From Hyphomicrobiales bacterium (GTDB lineage: Bacteria > Pseudomonadota > Alphaproteobacteria > Rhizobiales > Rhizobiaceae): 64,000 nucleotides of DNA. Of the stretch, positions 9,905 through 21,181 are shown in pieces. Where the stretch lies: positions 103,580 through 167,579 of the forward strand of contig UICE01000009.1 of NCBI GenBank assembly GCA_900471815.1, read 5' to 3'. How positions within the stretch are numbered: position 1 is the first letter of the stretch; the number at the start of each line of letters is the position of its first letter. The notes under the pieces were generated by a model. It made no database searches and had not been told where the DNA came from. It saw only the letters and a list, made by a program, of their open reading frames with translations. Made by a program: the position numbers and the translations under genes.

Positions 9905-10585
9905 TCAGTTCCAGGGAATCAAGTTTTTGAAGCTGAAGCCCTTGTCCTTCCGGGCTGCAGCTTTCCGCTCACGTTCTTTCTTGACCTCGTCTTTGCCAAG
10001 ATCATCCGTGGCAGCAGTCGGTGCGGGCGCCCTATATTCCAACGGTGGTTCGCTCAAATATCTGCGTGTGGTCGGTGAGCCAGCCGTTGAGGCGAGCTTG
10101 CGCGCACGAAACTCGCTGCTCTGATCGGTTTGCGGCGAGCCAGCGGGCACAACCTTCGGTGCCTTATCATTGTAAACGCCATACTCATCCCATTTTGACG
10201 ACTTGGTAGCGGCAGGAATATCGTTTTCAACTTCCGGAACAAAATTCGGGTTGTTCTGGTTGGCAGTTGCGGTATCGCGAATGCGCTTGCGCCGCTGTTC
10301 TGGCGATTCTGGCCAGTTGGCGCTGTTTTCAGATACAACATTGCCCTGCGGCTGCGGCAACTGGGCGTTTGCAGAAGCGCCAGCAGGTGGACGAACAAGC
10401 TCCGGCCTTGGATTATACGCGATCGTATTTTTCTTTTTACTGAACGAAGCAATGTTTGATACGTCGTCAAGCAATTGCGCACCGGACGTTTTGTCGGTGC
10501 CATAGGTGGGCGATGTGCTGCAGCCAGCTATTGCCAGCGATGCAAACAATGCACTTAGAACCGTGATGCGTCCGTTCAAATTCAT
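9905..10585 (-). CDS. Hypothetical lipoprotein, conserved near ileS
   Basis: With the ATG at 10585 the product is 226 residues and starts with a lipoprotein signal ending in the lipobox LAIAGC, with the acylated Cys about residue 21. An ATG at 10678 would add 31 residues that break the signal peptide, so the shorter start is preferred. The mature part is Pro/Ala/Asn rich with no recognised domain and ends in a basic, Lys-rich stretch (KKERERKAAARKDKGF) before FKNLIPWN. It lies downstream of ileS on the same strand. I recognise no function; an envelope protein of extended structure is likely. Confidence 0.7.
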   Translation of the reverse strand: MNLNGRITVLSALFASLAIAGCSTSPTYGTDKTSGAQLLDDVSNIASFSKKKNTIAYNPRPELVRPPAGASANAQLPQPQGNVVSENSANWPESPEQRRKRIRDTATANQNNPNFVPEVENDIPAATKSSKWDEYGVYNDKAPKVVPAGSPQTDQSSEFRARKLASTAGSPTTRRYLSEPPLEYRAPAPTAATDDLGKDEVKKERERKAAARKDKGFSFKNLIPWN

Positions 10586-10773
10586 ACTCGCCACTTCCAC
10601 CCAAGCCTGAGCACTGATGCCCGCCAAAAATACGCTTGATCTATGCCCTGCCTCTAAATTCAGGCAACTCAATGGCAAGCCTTTTACATGAGGCCTGTAG
10701 CATTAAGCAAGTCGAGGCTCTTTCTTGTTAATAAATCCGCGGATTATCTCAAGGGATAACCCGCAGATTTGAT

Positions 10774-13692
10774 TCAGGCATCAAGTTTTCCCAACTTCGC
10801 CAGTTCATGTAGCGCCGCTGCATCCCGCGCCGATACATCAGGATAGGCCGGATCTGATCCAACATCATGTGTGTATCGCCATGACCGTGCGCATTTTGTG
10901 CCGGTTGCCCGTTGCGATACGACCGCAACGCCTTTGACGTCATCAGCAACAAAGGCATCTGCTGGCGCTGCTCCGTCCGTGATGGTTATGGCACTGGTGA
11001 TGCATATCTCGGCCATATCAAGACCCTTCACCGCTTCGAACAATTCAGAATCGTTGACGAAAACCAGCGGGGCAGCCTCAAGTGATGAACCCAACGTCTT
11101 CTTGGCGCGCTCCAACTCCAGCGCACCCGTAACTACGCGGCGAACATCGCGCACCTTGCGCCACTTTGCGGCCAGCGCTTCGTTCTTCCACTCTTTTGGC
11201 GTGTCCCTGAACTGCTCCAGATGAACAGAAACGGCATTCTTGTGCAGATCAAGCCATGCTTCCTCCGTTGTAAATGGCAGCATGGGAGCCAGCCAAGTCA
11301 CGATACGGTCGAACAGATGCCTGACAACTTGCAGTGCAGCTTTCCGCTTGATGCTGGAAGGCGCATCGCAATAGAGTGCGTCTTTGCGGATATCGAAATA
11401 GAATGCTGACAATTCCACAGTGAGGAAATCGATCAATGCGCGCGTGATCCGCTTGAATTCGAAGGCATCATAGCCCGAACGCACAAGTTCATCGAGTTCC
11501 GCGAGTCGATGCAGCATTAGCTGCTCGAGTTCTGGCATATCCGCATAGGCAACTTCATCGCCTTCGTCATGAGCCAAAGTCCCTAGCATCCAACGGATCG
11601 TATTACGCAGCTTGCGGTATGAGTCGATATTTGTCTGGATGATGTTTTTACCCAGACGTTGATCTTCCCAATAATCGGTTGTCATGACCCAAAGGCGAAG
11701 GATGTCTGCCCCAGAATCCTTGATGACATCCTGCGGCGTGACAGTATTGCCGAGCGACTTCGACATCTTGCGCCCCTCTTCATCCATGGTGAAGCCATGG
11801 GTGACAAGAGTATTATATGGAGCGCGTCCGCGTGTGCCGCAGCTTTCAAGCAAAGACGAATGGAACCAGCCGCGATGTTGATCGGAACCTTCGAGGTAAA
11901 CATCCGCTGGCCATTTCAGATCAGGGCGATCCTCGAGAGTGAAGACATGGGTCGAGCCTGAATCAAACCAGACGTCGAGAATATCGCGTACTTGTACCCA
12001 GGGTTCATTGGCTTTTTCGCCAAGGAACCGCTCACGGGCACTTTCGGCAAACCAGGCGTCAGCGCCTTCCTGCTCAAAGGCCTCAAGAATGCGGGCGTTG
12101 ACCGCTTCATCCTTCAAGACATTGCCATCTTCGTCGGCAAAAACGCAGATTGGCACGCCCCAGGCGCGTTGGCGCGAAAGCACCCAATCGGGACGGTCCT
12201 CAATCATTGCACGCAAGCGGTTTTGCCCACCAGCAGGGACGAAACGTGTCTCGTCGATGGCGGCAAGAGCGCGCGAACGCAATGTCGTCTGATCGCCAAG
12301 ATCTTTGTCCATATAGACAAACCATTGCGGCGTATTGCGGAAAATGACCGGCTTTTTCGAACGCCACGAATGCGGATAAGAGTGTTTGATACGACCGCGT
12401 GCAAACAGCATGCCGCGATTGATCAGCTCTTCAATAACAGCCTTGTTGGCATCGCCCTTCTTGCCATTATCGTCGATGACGCGCGCGGCACCTCCTTCAC
12501 GGTCCGGCCCAAATCCCGGTGCATCCTTGGTGTAGTAACCCGCATCATCAACGGTGAAGGGGATTGCCGAGGAAATACCGCGTGCTTCAAGATCGCTGCG
12601 GGCATCCATCCACGCATCGAAATCCTCACGACCATGGCCGGGCGCTGTATGGACGAAGCCTGTCCCTGCATCGTCGGTTACGTGATCCCCGCCAAGCATC
12701 GGCACTGCAAATTCATAACCACCGCCAAAACCTTTGAACGGGTGGGAGAGAGCGATGCCTGCAAACTCATCGGCTGTTATGGCTCTGATACGCTTGAAAG
12801 TCAGCTTGGCTTTCGTGGCCGAATCTTCCGCCAACGCATCTGCAAAAATCAACATCTCGCCCGGACGCGGGCCGAAATCATTCTCTGCCGTTTCAACCTC
12901 GTAAAGTCCGTAGGCTACGCGAGGTGAGTAGTTGACCGCCCTATTTCCAGGAATGGTCCAAGGGGTCGTCGTCCAGATGACGACATAGGCCGATGCGAGA
13001 TCACCTTCGCCATTGACGATCGGAAACTTGACCCAGATCGTATCGCTTTCAACGTCGGCATATTCCACTTCGGCCTCGGCCAAAGCGGTGCGCTCAACAA
13101 CCGACCACATGACAGGCTTGGAACCGCGATAGAGCTGGTCCGACATGGCGAACTTCAGGAGTTCCCCAGCAATGCGGCTTTCTGCATGAAATGCCATCGT
13201 TGTGTAGGGATTTTCGAAATCGCCTTCGATACCAAGCCGTTTGAACTCGGCAGATTGGACCTTGATCCAGTTGGCGGCAAATTCGCGGCATTCCTTGCGG
13301 AACTCGTTGATCGGCACCTGATCCTTGTCTTTGCCTTTGGCGCGGTACTGTTCCTCGATCTTCCATTCGATTGGCAGACCGTGGCAATCCCAACCCGGGA
13401 CATAATTGGAATTGTAACCGCGCATCTGGAAGGAGCGCGTGATGACGTCCTTGAGAATTTTGTTCAGTGCATGGCCGATATGGATATTGCCATTGGCATA
13501 GGGAGGACCGTCATGCAGCACATAAAGCGGACGATCTTTGCCGTCTTCACGCAGCTTCCGATAAAGGTCCATGTCCTGCCAGCGCTGGACGAATTCCGGT
13601 TCCTTGGCTGGCAAACCAGCACGCATCGGAAAATCCGTCTGCGGCAGATATAGAGTTTTCGAATAGTCGATTGGCTTAGGCGTATCGTTCAT
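10774..13692 (-). CDS. ileS: Isoleucyl-tRNA synthetase
   Basis: This 972-residue class I synthetase has the HIGH motif in [18 protein letters not shown] near residue 72 and the KMSKS motif in [12 protein letters not shown]. The catalytic core is interrupted by the CP1 editing domain ([14 protein letters not shown], and [16 protein letters not shown]). The C-terminal region is shorter than that of the E. coli enzyme and lacks a visible Cys4 zinc finger, as in many alphaproteobacterial IleRS. It charges tRNA-Ile and edits valine. No T-box or other leader is visible upstream. Confidence 0.97.
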   Translation of the reverse strand: MNDTPKPIDYSKTLYLPQTDFPMRAGLPAKEPEFVQRWQDMDLYRKLREDGKDRPLYVLHDGPPYANGNIHIGHALNKILKDVITRSFQMRGYNSNYVPGWDCHGLPIEWKIEEQYRAKGKDKDQVPINEFRKECREFAANWIKVQSAEFKRLGIEGDFENPYTTMAFHAESRIAGELLKFAMSDQLYRGSKPVMWSVVERTALAEAEVEYADVESDTIWVKFPIVNGEGDLASAYVVIWTTTPWTIPGNRAVNYSPRVAYGLYEVETAENDFGPRPGEMLIFADALAEDSATKAKLTFKRIRAITADEFAGIALSHPFKGFGGGYEFAVPMLGGDHVTDDAGTGFVHTAPGHGREDFDAWMDARSDLEARGISSAIPFTVDDAGYYTKDAPGFGPDREGGAARVIDDNGKKGDANKAVIEELINRGMLFARGRIKHSYPHSWRSKKPVIFRNTPQWFVYMDKDLGDQTTLRSRALAAIDETRFVPAGGQNRLRAMIEDRPDWVLSRQRAWGVPICVFADEDGNVLKDEAVNARILEAFEQEGADAWFAESARERFLGEKANEPWVQVRDILDVWFDSGSTHVFTLEDRPDLKWPADVYLEGSDQHRGWFHSSLLESCGTRGRAPYNTLVTHGFTMDEEGRKMSKSLGNTVTPQDVIKDSGADILRLWVMTTDYWEDQRLGKNIIQTNIDSYRKLRNTIRWMLGTLAHDEGDEVAYADMPELEQLMLHRLAELDELVRSGYDAFEFKRITRALIDFLTVELSAFYFDIRKDALYCDAPSSIKRKAALQVVRHLFDRIVTWLAPMLPFTTEEAWLDLHKNAVSVHLEQFRDTPKEWKNEALAAKWRKVRDVRRVVTGALELERAKKTLGSSLEAAPLVFVNDSELFEAVKGLDMAEICITSAITITDGAAPADAFVADDVKGVAVVSQRATGTKCARSWRYTHDVGSDPAYPDVSARDAAALHELAKLGKLDA

Positions 13693-13924
13693 TTTTCTTG
13701 GCTTTTCTTGGGCCCGCGCGTTATCGCTGCAAGCAAGGATTTGAAGAAATCGAAATAAGGCGCAAAGGCGCCGCCCGGACCTTCAACACCACGAAGCAAA
13801 TAGCTTCAGGTTCAGGTGAAGGCCGGGCCAGTAATTCGTATCTGAATCGGTACGGACTTGGGAAAAGCCCCGCAAACGGTTTTCATGACCGCGCTTTTAG
13901 CAACCACGCTCGCGAGAATAAAGG

Positions 13925-13956
13925 GGCAGATGCAATAAACTTCGTCTGTATCTGCC
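13925..13956 (-). terminator. Possible intrinsic terminator downstream of the mipA-like gene
   Basis: On the minus strand, GGCAGAT and ATCTGCC form a 7-bp stem around an 18-base loop, followed by CCTTTATT, just past the stop of the MipA-like gene. The loop is large, so this is tentative. Between it and the ileS start (13693-13924) I see no convincing gene or RNA. Confidence 0.35.
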
Positions 13957-13963
13957 ATAATGC

Positions 13964-14809
13964 TTATAACGAGAAGTCGAAGCGATAAGTCGCTTGCAGG
14001 CCGAACGTTGCCTGATTGGCTGACCCACGCTCTTTGACCAGACTTGAATCGGCCGCGGGTCCCATCAAACGGTTATACTCCGCATAGGCGCTTGTCGTGA
14101 TCTTGTCTGTGGTCTTCCAGGTAATTTGTCCGCCGATTCCGAGCGACTTCAGCCCCCCTCCTGGCCGGTATTCCTTAAGGCCAGACGCAGCAGACTCTGC
14201 TGGATTAACACCGTAATATTCAAGGAAATAATCTTTCGTCGCGACAGTAGCGCGTGGACCGGCGGACACACGCACCGTTGGAGTAATATCCGTAAAGGCA
14301 TCAACAGCGAAATCTGCAACCACGCCATCATGCGCGCCAATGCCACGGCGAACTTCAACGCGGCCGCGGACATTATCTGTCGGATAGAATTCGGCAAACC
14401 CGCCAACTTCTACGCCCCAATCGGTATCATGCAGTCCCTTCAAATCGCGGGAGTCATCATCGTCGCGCCCGGAAACCAGCTTGCCCGTCAGACCGGCGCG
14501 AAACACGCCGGTATCGATAAAGCCGATGGAAGCATTGTCATTCAGGGACGAGAATTTTTCAGACTTGCCAGCGCGTCCAAGTGAAATAACCGGAGCGGCC
14601 AGCAGGCGATAATCGCTTGCGCCATCATAGCGCGGCGCAACAAATCCCTTTGCTCCCAATGTCAGATACCAGTCGCCCGACCACCAATGATCGCCTCTTG
14701 AGCTGCTGGCCGGTGTTTCCGCATCACTATAATATTCATCCGCAAGCACTATGGCGGGGGACGCGAAAAATACTGCGCCAGCAAGGGCGCCAATCAAACG
14801 AACAGACAT
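13964..14809 (-). CDS. MipA/OmpV family outer-membrane protein
   Basis: This is a 281-residue protein with a cleavable signal peptide (LIGALAGAVFFASPAIVLA) and a predicted beta-barrel: alternating hydrophobic strands, WYLTLGAKGFVAPRYDGASDYRLLAAPVISL near the mature N-terminus, and a terminal Phe-x-Phe ending (QATYRFDFSL). This matches MipA/OmpV (PF06629). The family includes MltA-interacting scaffold proteins and adhesin-like OmpV; the role here is unknown. It stands alone between ileS and ribF, all on the minus strand. Confidence 0.88.
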   Translation of the reverse strand: MSVRLIGALAGAVFFASPAIVLADEYYSDAETPASSSRGDHWWSGDWYLTLGAKGFVAPRYDGASDYRLLAAPVISLGRAGKSEKFSSLNDNASIGFIDTGVFRAGLTGKLVSGRDDDDSRDLKGLHDTDWGVEVGGFAEFYPTDNVRGRVEVRRGIGAHDGVVADFAVDAFTDITPTVRVSAGPRATVATKDYFLEYYGVNPAESAASGLKEYRPGGGLKSLGIGGQITWKTTDKITTSAYAEYNRLMGPAADSSLVKERGSANQATFGLQATYRFDFSL

Positions 14810-14910
14810 ATCTTGACTCCGAAATTTGCCTTGGGAGACGGCAATTCCAGGCCAAGCTACGAAAGGATAGATAAAATTGGATTTATTCTTATGGTAAACG
14901 ATTTGCCATT

Positions 14911-15891
14911 TCAGACAAAATTAATCGTGTTATCCAGCGGCGAGAGCGGCTTCACACCCTGTAAAAGTCCCCGTGCCTCTTCTTCATCCCTTCTGATCTG
15001 AAGCATCATAGGCTCCAGCCCATCGAATTTTTCTTCGCCACGAAGGTATGCAAAGAAGGAAACAGCGCAGATCTCACCGTATAGATCGCCGGAAAAATCG
15101 AAAACGTACGTTTCCAAAAGTGGCTCGCCATCCGTGTCAACTGTGGGTCTGCGTCCGAAGCTGGCCACGCCATCGTAAAGGGTGCCATCAGCCCGGCGAA
15201 AGCGAACCGCATAGATGCCGTGCTTCAAATGAGTTTCCGGGGGCAGAACCATATTGGCAGTAGGATAACCGATGGTCCGACCAAGCTGCTTGCCGTGAAC
15301 CACTTTTGCCCGAATGCGATGGCGATATCCCAACAGGCTGGCCGCCTCTACAACGTCGCCCTCCCCGAACAGCGAGCGAATGCGGCTGGATGATACGGCC
15401 TGTCCGCCTTCATCGCGAAACGCATCAACCAGCGTGACATGGAAACCGCGCTTGTCACCGGCCTCCATGAGAAAAGCGGGGCCGCCTTGGCGATTTTTGC
15501 CAAAATGAAAATCAAAGCCGGTGACGATGCGGCTTGCATGCAGGGCACTGACCAGAATCTGGTCAACGAAGTCATCGGCAGTCAATTGCGAGAATTCGCG
15601 CGTGAACGGGCATTCCACCACGGCGTCGAAGCCCAAAGCCTCCAGAATAGTAGCTTTTTCAGCTGCCGGTGTCAGCCGGTCCACCGGTTGGTCCGGCACA
15701 AAGACGCTGCGTGGATGCGGCTCGAACGTTAAAACCAGCGAGGGCCTGCCCGCAGCCTGAGCCGCTTCCAAAGCGCGTTCGAGAACTGCTTGATGCCCAC
15801 GATGCACCCCGTCAAAGTTACCAATCGCGACAACAGCGTCTCTTAAATCAGCTGGCAGCTGCGTGGGGTCCGTCAAGCGCAAAATTGGCAT
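14911..15891 (-). CDS. ribF: Bifunctional riboflavin kinase / FAD synthetase RibF
   Basis: This is a 326-residue protein. The N-terminal adenylyltransferase domain has GNFDGVHRGHQAVLERAL (HxGH-like nucleotide site) and an LTFEPHPRSVF motif; the C-terminal flavokinase domain has GRTIGYPTANMVLP and the YGEICAVSFFAYLRGEEKFDG region. It converts riboflavin to FMN and then FAD in the cytoplasm. Length agrees with bacterial RibF (about 310-330). It lies 12 bases downstream of the HAD gene, probably co-transcribed. No FMN riboswitch is visible. Confidence 0.96.
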   Translation of the reverse strand: MPILRLTDPTQLPADLRDAVVAIGNFDGVHRGHQAVLERALEAAQAAGRPSLVLTFEPHPRSVFVPDQPVDRLTPAAEKATILEALGFDAVVECPFTREFSQLTADDFVDQILVSALHASRIVTGFDFHFGKNRQGGPAFLMEAGDKRGFHVTLVDAFRDEGGQAVSSSRIRSLFGEGDVVEAASLLGYRHRIRAKVVHGKQLGRTIGYPTANMVLPPETHLKHGIYAVRFRRADGTLYDGVASFGRRPTVDTDGEPLLETYVFDFSGDLYGEICAVSFFAYLRGEEKFDGLEPMMLQIRRDEEEARGLLQGVKPLSPLDNTINFV

Positions 15892-15903
15892 AGCTGCTTG
15901 TCC

Positions 15904-16776
15904 TCAAGCCAGAGCAGGCATCGTAGCAACAGGATTGCTTCCGTGTTTCTTCAGGAATTCCAGCAGCTTTTCGACATCGTGAACGCCACCATGGACATAA
16001 TCACCCGCGTGAATGCCACCGGATATATATAGGACATCTATGCCAAAGAGATCAGCACCTTTGACATCCGTTAGCATACCATCGCCTATCGCAATGACAC
16101 GGTTAAGTTTGACAGGTTTGCCACGCACCTCTTCAGCTGCGGCTATGGAAGCCTCATAAATCGGTCGATGCGGCTTGCCGGCGATCAAGGTCCGGCCACC
16201 AAGCTGGCCATAATCGCGGGCCAAAGCACCGGCACACCAGATCAGACGATCTCCGCGCTCAACGACAATATCAGGATTGGCACAGATAAATGGCAGATCG
16301 CGCGAACGGAAACGCGTCAGCATTTCGGCATAATCAGCCGGTGTCTCCGTTTCGTCATCAAAATAACCAGTACAGACGACGACATCAGCCTCCCGCTCTT
16401 CCACAAGCTCAACGTCCAGTCCTTCGTAAAGCGTTTCATCACGCTCCGGTCCAAGATGGAAGACCTTACGCGGCGAATTGCGGATCAATTCACGCGTAAC
16501 ATCGCCTGATGTAACGATCCGGTCATAGGCATCTTCGGGCACACCCAAGCCATGGATTTGCGCTGCCACGCTATCGAAGCGTCGCGGGGCGTTGGTTATC
16601 AGGACCACGGTCAAACCAGCGGCTCTGGCGCGAGCCAATGCTTTTGAAGCAGAGGCAAACGAATCGACACCATTGTGCAAAACACCCCAGACATCGCAAA
16701 GAAGCACGTCATAACGATCCATCAAGTCGTCCAGACTTGCCAAATGTACCATGTCGGTCATGCCGCTCTTCTCCAT
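15904..16776 (-). CDS. TIGR01459-type HAD-superfamily hydrolase
   Basis: The 290-residue protein has HAD motif I as VLLCDVWGVLHNG, motif II in VVLITNAPR, and motif IV in RVIAIGDGMLTDVKGADLFG. The CIIA cap and overall length fit the NagD-like branch annotated TIGR01459, common in Hyphomicrobiales. Motif I has Trp-Gly-Val in place of DxDxT, so the second acid is replaced (DVW); this is normal for this branch. Substrate unknown. It precedes ribF by 12 bases, a pairing that may hint at a flavin- or nucleotide-phosphate substrate, but that is inference. Confidence 0.9.
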   Translation of the reverse strand: MEKSGMTDMVHLASLDDLMDRYDVLLCDVWGVLHNGVDSFASASKALARARAAGLTVVLITNAPRRFDSVAAQIHGLGVPEDAYDRIVTSGDVTRELIRNSPRKVFHLGPERDETLYEGLDVELVEEREADVVVCTGYFDDETETPADYAEMLTRFRSRDLPFICANPDIVVERGDRLIWCAGALARDYGQLGGRTLIAGKPHRPIYEASIAAAEEVRGKPVKLNRVIAIGDGMLTDVKGADLFGIDVLYISGGIHAGDYVHGGVHDVEKLLEFLKKHGSNPVATMPALA

Positions 16777-16858
16777 GCCAGTAATCGAGTTGCACCTCGC
16801 TTACCTGATTGCAGGAAAACTGTCACTCGGGATCATCATCAAAAGCTGTATCGACCGG

Positions 16859-16897
16859 TTGACAGTAAACACATGAACAAATATTGATATGTTTGTT
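16859..16897 (+). promoter_or_regulatory. Promoter and ArsR-type operator of the CDF exporter operon
   Basis: A -35 TTGACA at 16859-16864 is followed after 17 bases by a -10 TATTGA at 16882-16887. Overlapping the -10 is an imperfect palindrome at 16876-16897, AACAAATAT on the left and its mirror ATATGTTTGTT on the right. AT-rich palindromes of this size over a -10 element are typical ArsR/SmtB operators, and an ArsR gene is the second gene of the operon. The promoter places the transcript start near 16894, so the exporter must start at 16914 rather than at the ATG at 16884. Confidence 0.65.
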
Positions 16898-16913
16898 ATC
16901 AAACGAGGTTCAA

Positions 16914-17948
16914 ATGGCTCATTCCCACGGCACGCACGGGCACGATCACGCACATGATCATGCTCCCAAAATAACGGCTGACAATGAGCGCAAGGTCCTG
17001 ATCGCCTTCCTGATCACATTCACGTTTATGATTGTGGAAATCATTGGGGGCCTTTTATCGGGTTCCTTGGCATTGATTGCCGACGCCGGACATATGTTAA
17101 CGGATGCGGGGGCTCTCGCACTGGCCTATGCAGCATTTCGTTTTGGCAAACGCGCGGCTGATGAACGCCGCACATTTGGATATCTGCGCTTTGAGGTCAT
17201 TGCCGGCCTTATTAATGCGCTCGCACTTTTCGCCATTCTTGTCTGGATCGCCATCGAAGCCTTTGAGCGGTTTCGCAATCCCGGCGAGGTCCTCGCGGGT
17301 CCAATGTTTATCGTCGCAACGATAGGACTGCTCGTAAATATCGGCGTCTTCTGGATTTTGACCCGCGGCGACAAGGATCACGTCAACATCAAAGGTGCGA
17401 TCTTGCACGTTCTTGGCGACCTGCTTGGTTCCGTAGCTGCCATTACGGCATCGGTCATTATCTATTATACTGGTTGGACACCAATCGACCCGATCCTTTC
17501 GGTCTTCGTGTGCTTGTTGATCCTGCGCAGCGCTTGGGCACTTCTGCGCAATTCCCTGCATATTCTGCTTGAAGGCGCCCCGGAAAATGCCAAGCCGGAA
17601 GAAATCGAACAGCACTTGATGAAAACGGTCTCCGACCTGGCTGGCGTACGCCATGTCCACGTCTGGATGATCACATCCGGCAAGGCGCTGGCAACCTTGC
17701 ATGTGAAGCCAAAAGAAGGCAGCGATCCGCGCCTGCTGGTGAAAGCCGTCGAGGCGGAGCTGATCAAAAAATTCGAGATCGAGCATTCGACCATTGCCAT
17801 CGATTTTGCCGATGCTACCGGCGACTGCTGTCTTGGCAGCGACACCTCCGGCGAACATGACCACGATCACGGGGAGGATGGCCATAGCGGCCACGGCGAT
17901 CATGATCATGCAGCGCATGACCATAGCCATGAAGGTCACAAACATTGA
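16914..17948 (+). CDS. Cation diffusion facilitator (zinc-type) efflux protein
   Basis: From the ATG at 16914 the protein has 344 residues and begins with a His-rich stretch (MAHSHGTHGHDHAHDHAP). Six membrane segments follow, with the two metal-site pairs HxxxD in HMLTDAGALALAYAA and in ILHVLGDLLGSVAAI, the composition of Zn(II)-transporting CDF proteins. A cytoplasmic ferredoxin-like domain (HVHVWMITSGKALATLHV) and a second His/Asp-rich tail follow. It should export Zn2+, perhaps Co2+ or Cd2+, in exchange for protons. The ATG at 16884 would lie inside the promoter/operator and is rejected; GAGG precedes 16914. It is translationally coupled to the ArsR gene. Confidence 0.93.
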   Translation: MAHSHGTHGHDHAHDHAPKITADNERKVLIAFLITFTFMIVEIIGGLLSGSLALIADAGHMLTDAGALALAYAAFRFGKRAADERRTFGYLRFEVIAGLINALALFAILVWIAIEAFERFRNPGEVLAGPMFIVATIGLLVNIGVFWILTRGDKDHVNIKGAILHVLGDLLGSVAAITASVIIYYTGWTPIDPILSVFVCLLILRSAWALLRNSLHILLEGAPENAKPEEIEQHLMKTVSDLAGVRHVHVWMITSGKALATLHVKPKEGSDPRLLVKAVEAELIKKFEIEHSTIAIDFADATGDCCLGSDTSGEHDHDHGEDGHSGHGDHDHAAHDHSHEGHKH

Positions 17949-18256
17949 GCAAAATAACGATACCATCCCAGCTTGATACGACCATCCTCGCCGAGACATT
18001 CAAACTGCTTGGCGACCCGACGCGACTACGAATCCTGTTCTTTTGTCTCGAACACCCACGCTCCGTCGGCGACATTGCGGCAAGCCTGGATTTGTCGCAA
18101 TCATTGGTCAGTCACCACTTGCGATTACTGCGTGGGGCGCGTCTGGTGCGCGGCAACCGGCAGGCAAAGCAGATTTTTTATGAACTTGCTGACAAACATG
18201 TCAGCGACATGCTTGTCGATATGGCGCATCACGTATGCGAGGATAGTGACGACTGA
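17945..18256 (+). CDS. ArsR/SmtB-family metal-sensing repressor with an SmtB-type zinc site
   Basis: The 103-residue winged-helix protein has the ArsR helix-turn-helix VGDIAASLDLSQSLVSHHLRLL. Its C-terminal helix carries Asp83, His85, His96 and Glu99, spaced exactly as the alpha-5 zinc ligands of SmtB (Asp104, His106, His117, Glu120). The alpha-3N cysteines of cadmium or arsenic sensors are absent. It should dissociate from DNA when zinc is bound and so derepress the exporter. The start is a TTG at 17945 that overlaps the exporter stop codon (TTGA), preceded by GAAGG. Its own operator is probably the palindrome at 16876-16897. Confidence 0.92.
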   Translation: MSKITIPSQLDTTILAETFKLLGDPTRLRILFFCLEHPRSVGDIAASLDLSQSLVSHHLRLLRGARLVRGNRQAKQIFYELADKHVSDMLVDMAHHVCEDSDD

Positions 18257-18487
18257 AACTGCTTCATCGGATCGTTTTATACTTTAGGTAAGGCGCTCAC
18301 CAAAGTTCTGGGCTCTTTTTCAAAGGACAAGTTGCCGCAATGGCGCGCAATCAAAGACAGCACATTGCTCGAGCGCTGGATGGTGAAGTAGCGATTGGGT
18401 TTGCCGGTGCCTTGCTATTCCAATATCAGGGCGTCCAATCCGGAACTTCGAATCCACCAATGTCATGAAAATTTCATCGCCTTTCCC

Positions 18488-18516
18488 TTGACTCTTTCGA
18501 CCCCTCCCACTATCTC
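18488..18516 (+). promoter_or_regulatory. groESL promoter
   Basis: TTGACT at 18488-18493 and TATCTC at 18511-18516 are separated by 17 bases and lie directly upstream of the CIRCE element. The -35 region (CCCTTGAC) also resembles the alphaproteobacterial RpoH consensus, so dual use by the vegetative and heat-shock sigma factors is possible. The rest of 18257-18487 shows no gene. Confidence 0.6.
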
Positions 18517-18525
18517 CGGCTCCAG

Positions 18526-18552
18526 TTAGCACTCACTATCAACGAGTGCTAA
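18526..18552 (+). promoter_or_regulatory. CIRCE operator (HrcA site)
   Basis: TTAGCACTC at 18526-18534, a 9-base spacer, and GAGTGCTAA at 18544-18552 form a perfect CIRCE inverted repeat, 61 bases before the groES start. HrcA binds CIRCE to repress groESL, and its activity depends on GroEL. The hrcA gene is not in this window. Confidence 0.97.
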
Positions 18553-18613
18553 TAACGCGAATGGCACAACTGTTTGCGAAACCGTTTTGACACCAACATC
18601 AAGGGTTCTAACC

Positions 18614-18910
18614 ATGGCCAAGACCAAGTTCCGCCCGCTTCACGACCGCGTCGTAGTACGCCGCGTTGAATCGGAAGCAAAGACTGCAGGCGGCATCATC
18701 ATTCCGGATACTGCCAAGGAAAAGCCACAGGAAGGCGAAATCGTCTCCGTAGGCACAGGCGCTCGTGACGAAGCTGGCAAGCTCATACCGCTCGATGTCA
18801 AGGCAGGCGATCACATCCTGTTCGGCAAGTGGTCCGGCACGGAAGTCAAGATCGGCGGCGAAGATCTGCTGATCATGAAGGAATCCGACATTCTCGGCAT
18901 CCTCGGCTAA
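18614..18910 (+). CDS. groES: Co-chaperonin GroES
   Basis: From the ATG at 18614 the product has 98 residues and begins [15 protein letters not shown], the usual GroES start. The mobile loop ([19 protein letters not shown]) and the roof hairpin are present. It caps GroEL in the ATP-driven folding cycle. An in-frame ATG at 18587 would add nine atypical residues and is rejected. It is the first gene of the groESL operon, 56 bases before groEL. Confidence 0.98.
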   Translation: MAKTKFRPLHDRVVVRRVESEAKTAGGIIIPDTAKEKPQEGEIVSVGTGARDEAGKLIPLDVKAGDHILFGKWSGTEVKIGGEDLLIMKESDILGILG

Positions 18911-18927
18911 TCACCGTCACCCAATAA

Positions 18928-20613
<1,686 letters not shown>

Positions 20614-20640
20614 GAAGTCCTCTCCCTATAGAATACGGAA

Positions 20641-20666
20641 AAGGCGGGTTTCGACCCGCCTTTTTT
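20641..20666 (+). terminator. Bidirectional intrinsic terminator of groEL and the HxlR gene
   Basis: A perfect 9-bp stem AAGGCGGGT/ACCCGCCTT with a TTCG tetraloop is followed by T6 on the plus strand; on the minus strand the stem ends in a run of five T. It lies between convergent groEL and the HxlR-type regulator gene and can serve both. Confidence 0.92.
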
Positions 20667-20685
20667 GTTGTACGAGTAAGCGTTT

Positions 20686-21093
20686 TTATTCGGCAGCTTG
20701 AGCGAAAGGCGGAGTGATTTCCGTAGCCTTGTTCGCGGAATCGAAGCTGGCGCGCGCATTGGCGATACGCGTTTCATTCTGGATGGCGAAGTCAGCAAGG
20801 TTGCGCACCGGCACAAGCAGATCGCGTCCAAGATCGGTAAGCTCATAATCCACACGCGGCGGGATTGTCGGAAACACCGTTCTCGTTACAAAACCGTCGC
20901 GCTCCAAGCCACGCAAAGTGCTGGTAAGCATCTTTTGAGAAATGCCATCAATCGAGCGTTTCAACTCGTTGAAACGCATTGAACCAGCGCCCAAATAATT
21001 AACGACCAGCACGGTCCACTTATCTCCGACACGGGAAAGAATCTGGTGGACCGCACCACAGGCAGGAGTTACCTCAAAGTGCTTCGGTTTCAA
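20686..21093 (-). CDS. HxlR-family winged-helix transcriptional regulator
   Basis: The 135-residue protein has the HxlR/MarR-like core: a Cys near the N-terminus (VTPACGAVHQILSRVGDKWTVLVV), the recognition helix region MRFNELKRSIDGISQKMLTSTLRGLERDGFV and the wing YELTDLGRDLL. HxlR regulators such as HypR or YodB often sense electrophiles or oxidants through this N-terminal Cys. It is divergent from an NADPH-dependent flavin reductase gene, the usual target arrangement (as in YodB/azoreductase). Likely a thiol-responsive repressor of that gene. Confidence 0.92.
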   Translation of the reverse strand: MKPKHFEVTPACGAVHQILSRVGDKWTVLVVNYLGAGSMRFNELKRSIDGISQKMLTSTLRGLERDGFVTRTVFPTIPPRVDYELTDLGRDLLVPVRNLADFAIQNETRIANARASFDSANKATEITPPFAQAAE

Positions 21094-21140
21094 AAAAGTG
21101 CCTCCTTGCTAGAACTTTTAACAGTCACCTATATAGCTCC

Positions 21141-21157
21141 GGTCACAAATAGTTACC
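21141..21157. promoter_or_regulatory. Candidate HxlR operator between the divergent genes
   Basis: GGTCAC, five bases, GTTACC: a near-perfect inverted repeat (5 of 6 positions) in the 88-base gap between the HxlR gene and the reductase gene, 24 bases before the reductase ATG. A related half-site, AGTCACC, lies at 21123-21129. Assignment to HxlR is inference from position. Confidence 0.4.
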
Positions 21158-21181
21158 ATCCCAAGATAAGGATTTCTGAAA

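Noticed and set aside
11992..12927. 311-codon plus-strand frame inside ileS
   Set aside because: It is a shadow of the conserved ileS frame on the other strand, with no recognisable domain.
13698..13988. 96-codon plus-strand frame between ileS and the MipA-like gene
   Set aside because: No homology, basic random composition, no ribosome binding site, and it overlaps the 3' end of the MipA-like gene.
17097..17999. 300-codon minus-strand frame opposite the CDF exporter
   Set aside because: The exporter on the plus strand has clear metal motifs and six membrane segments; the opposite frame has none of its own.
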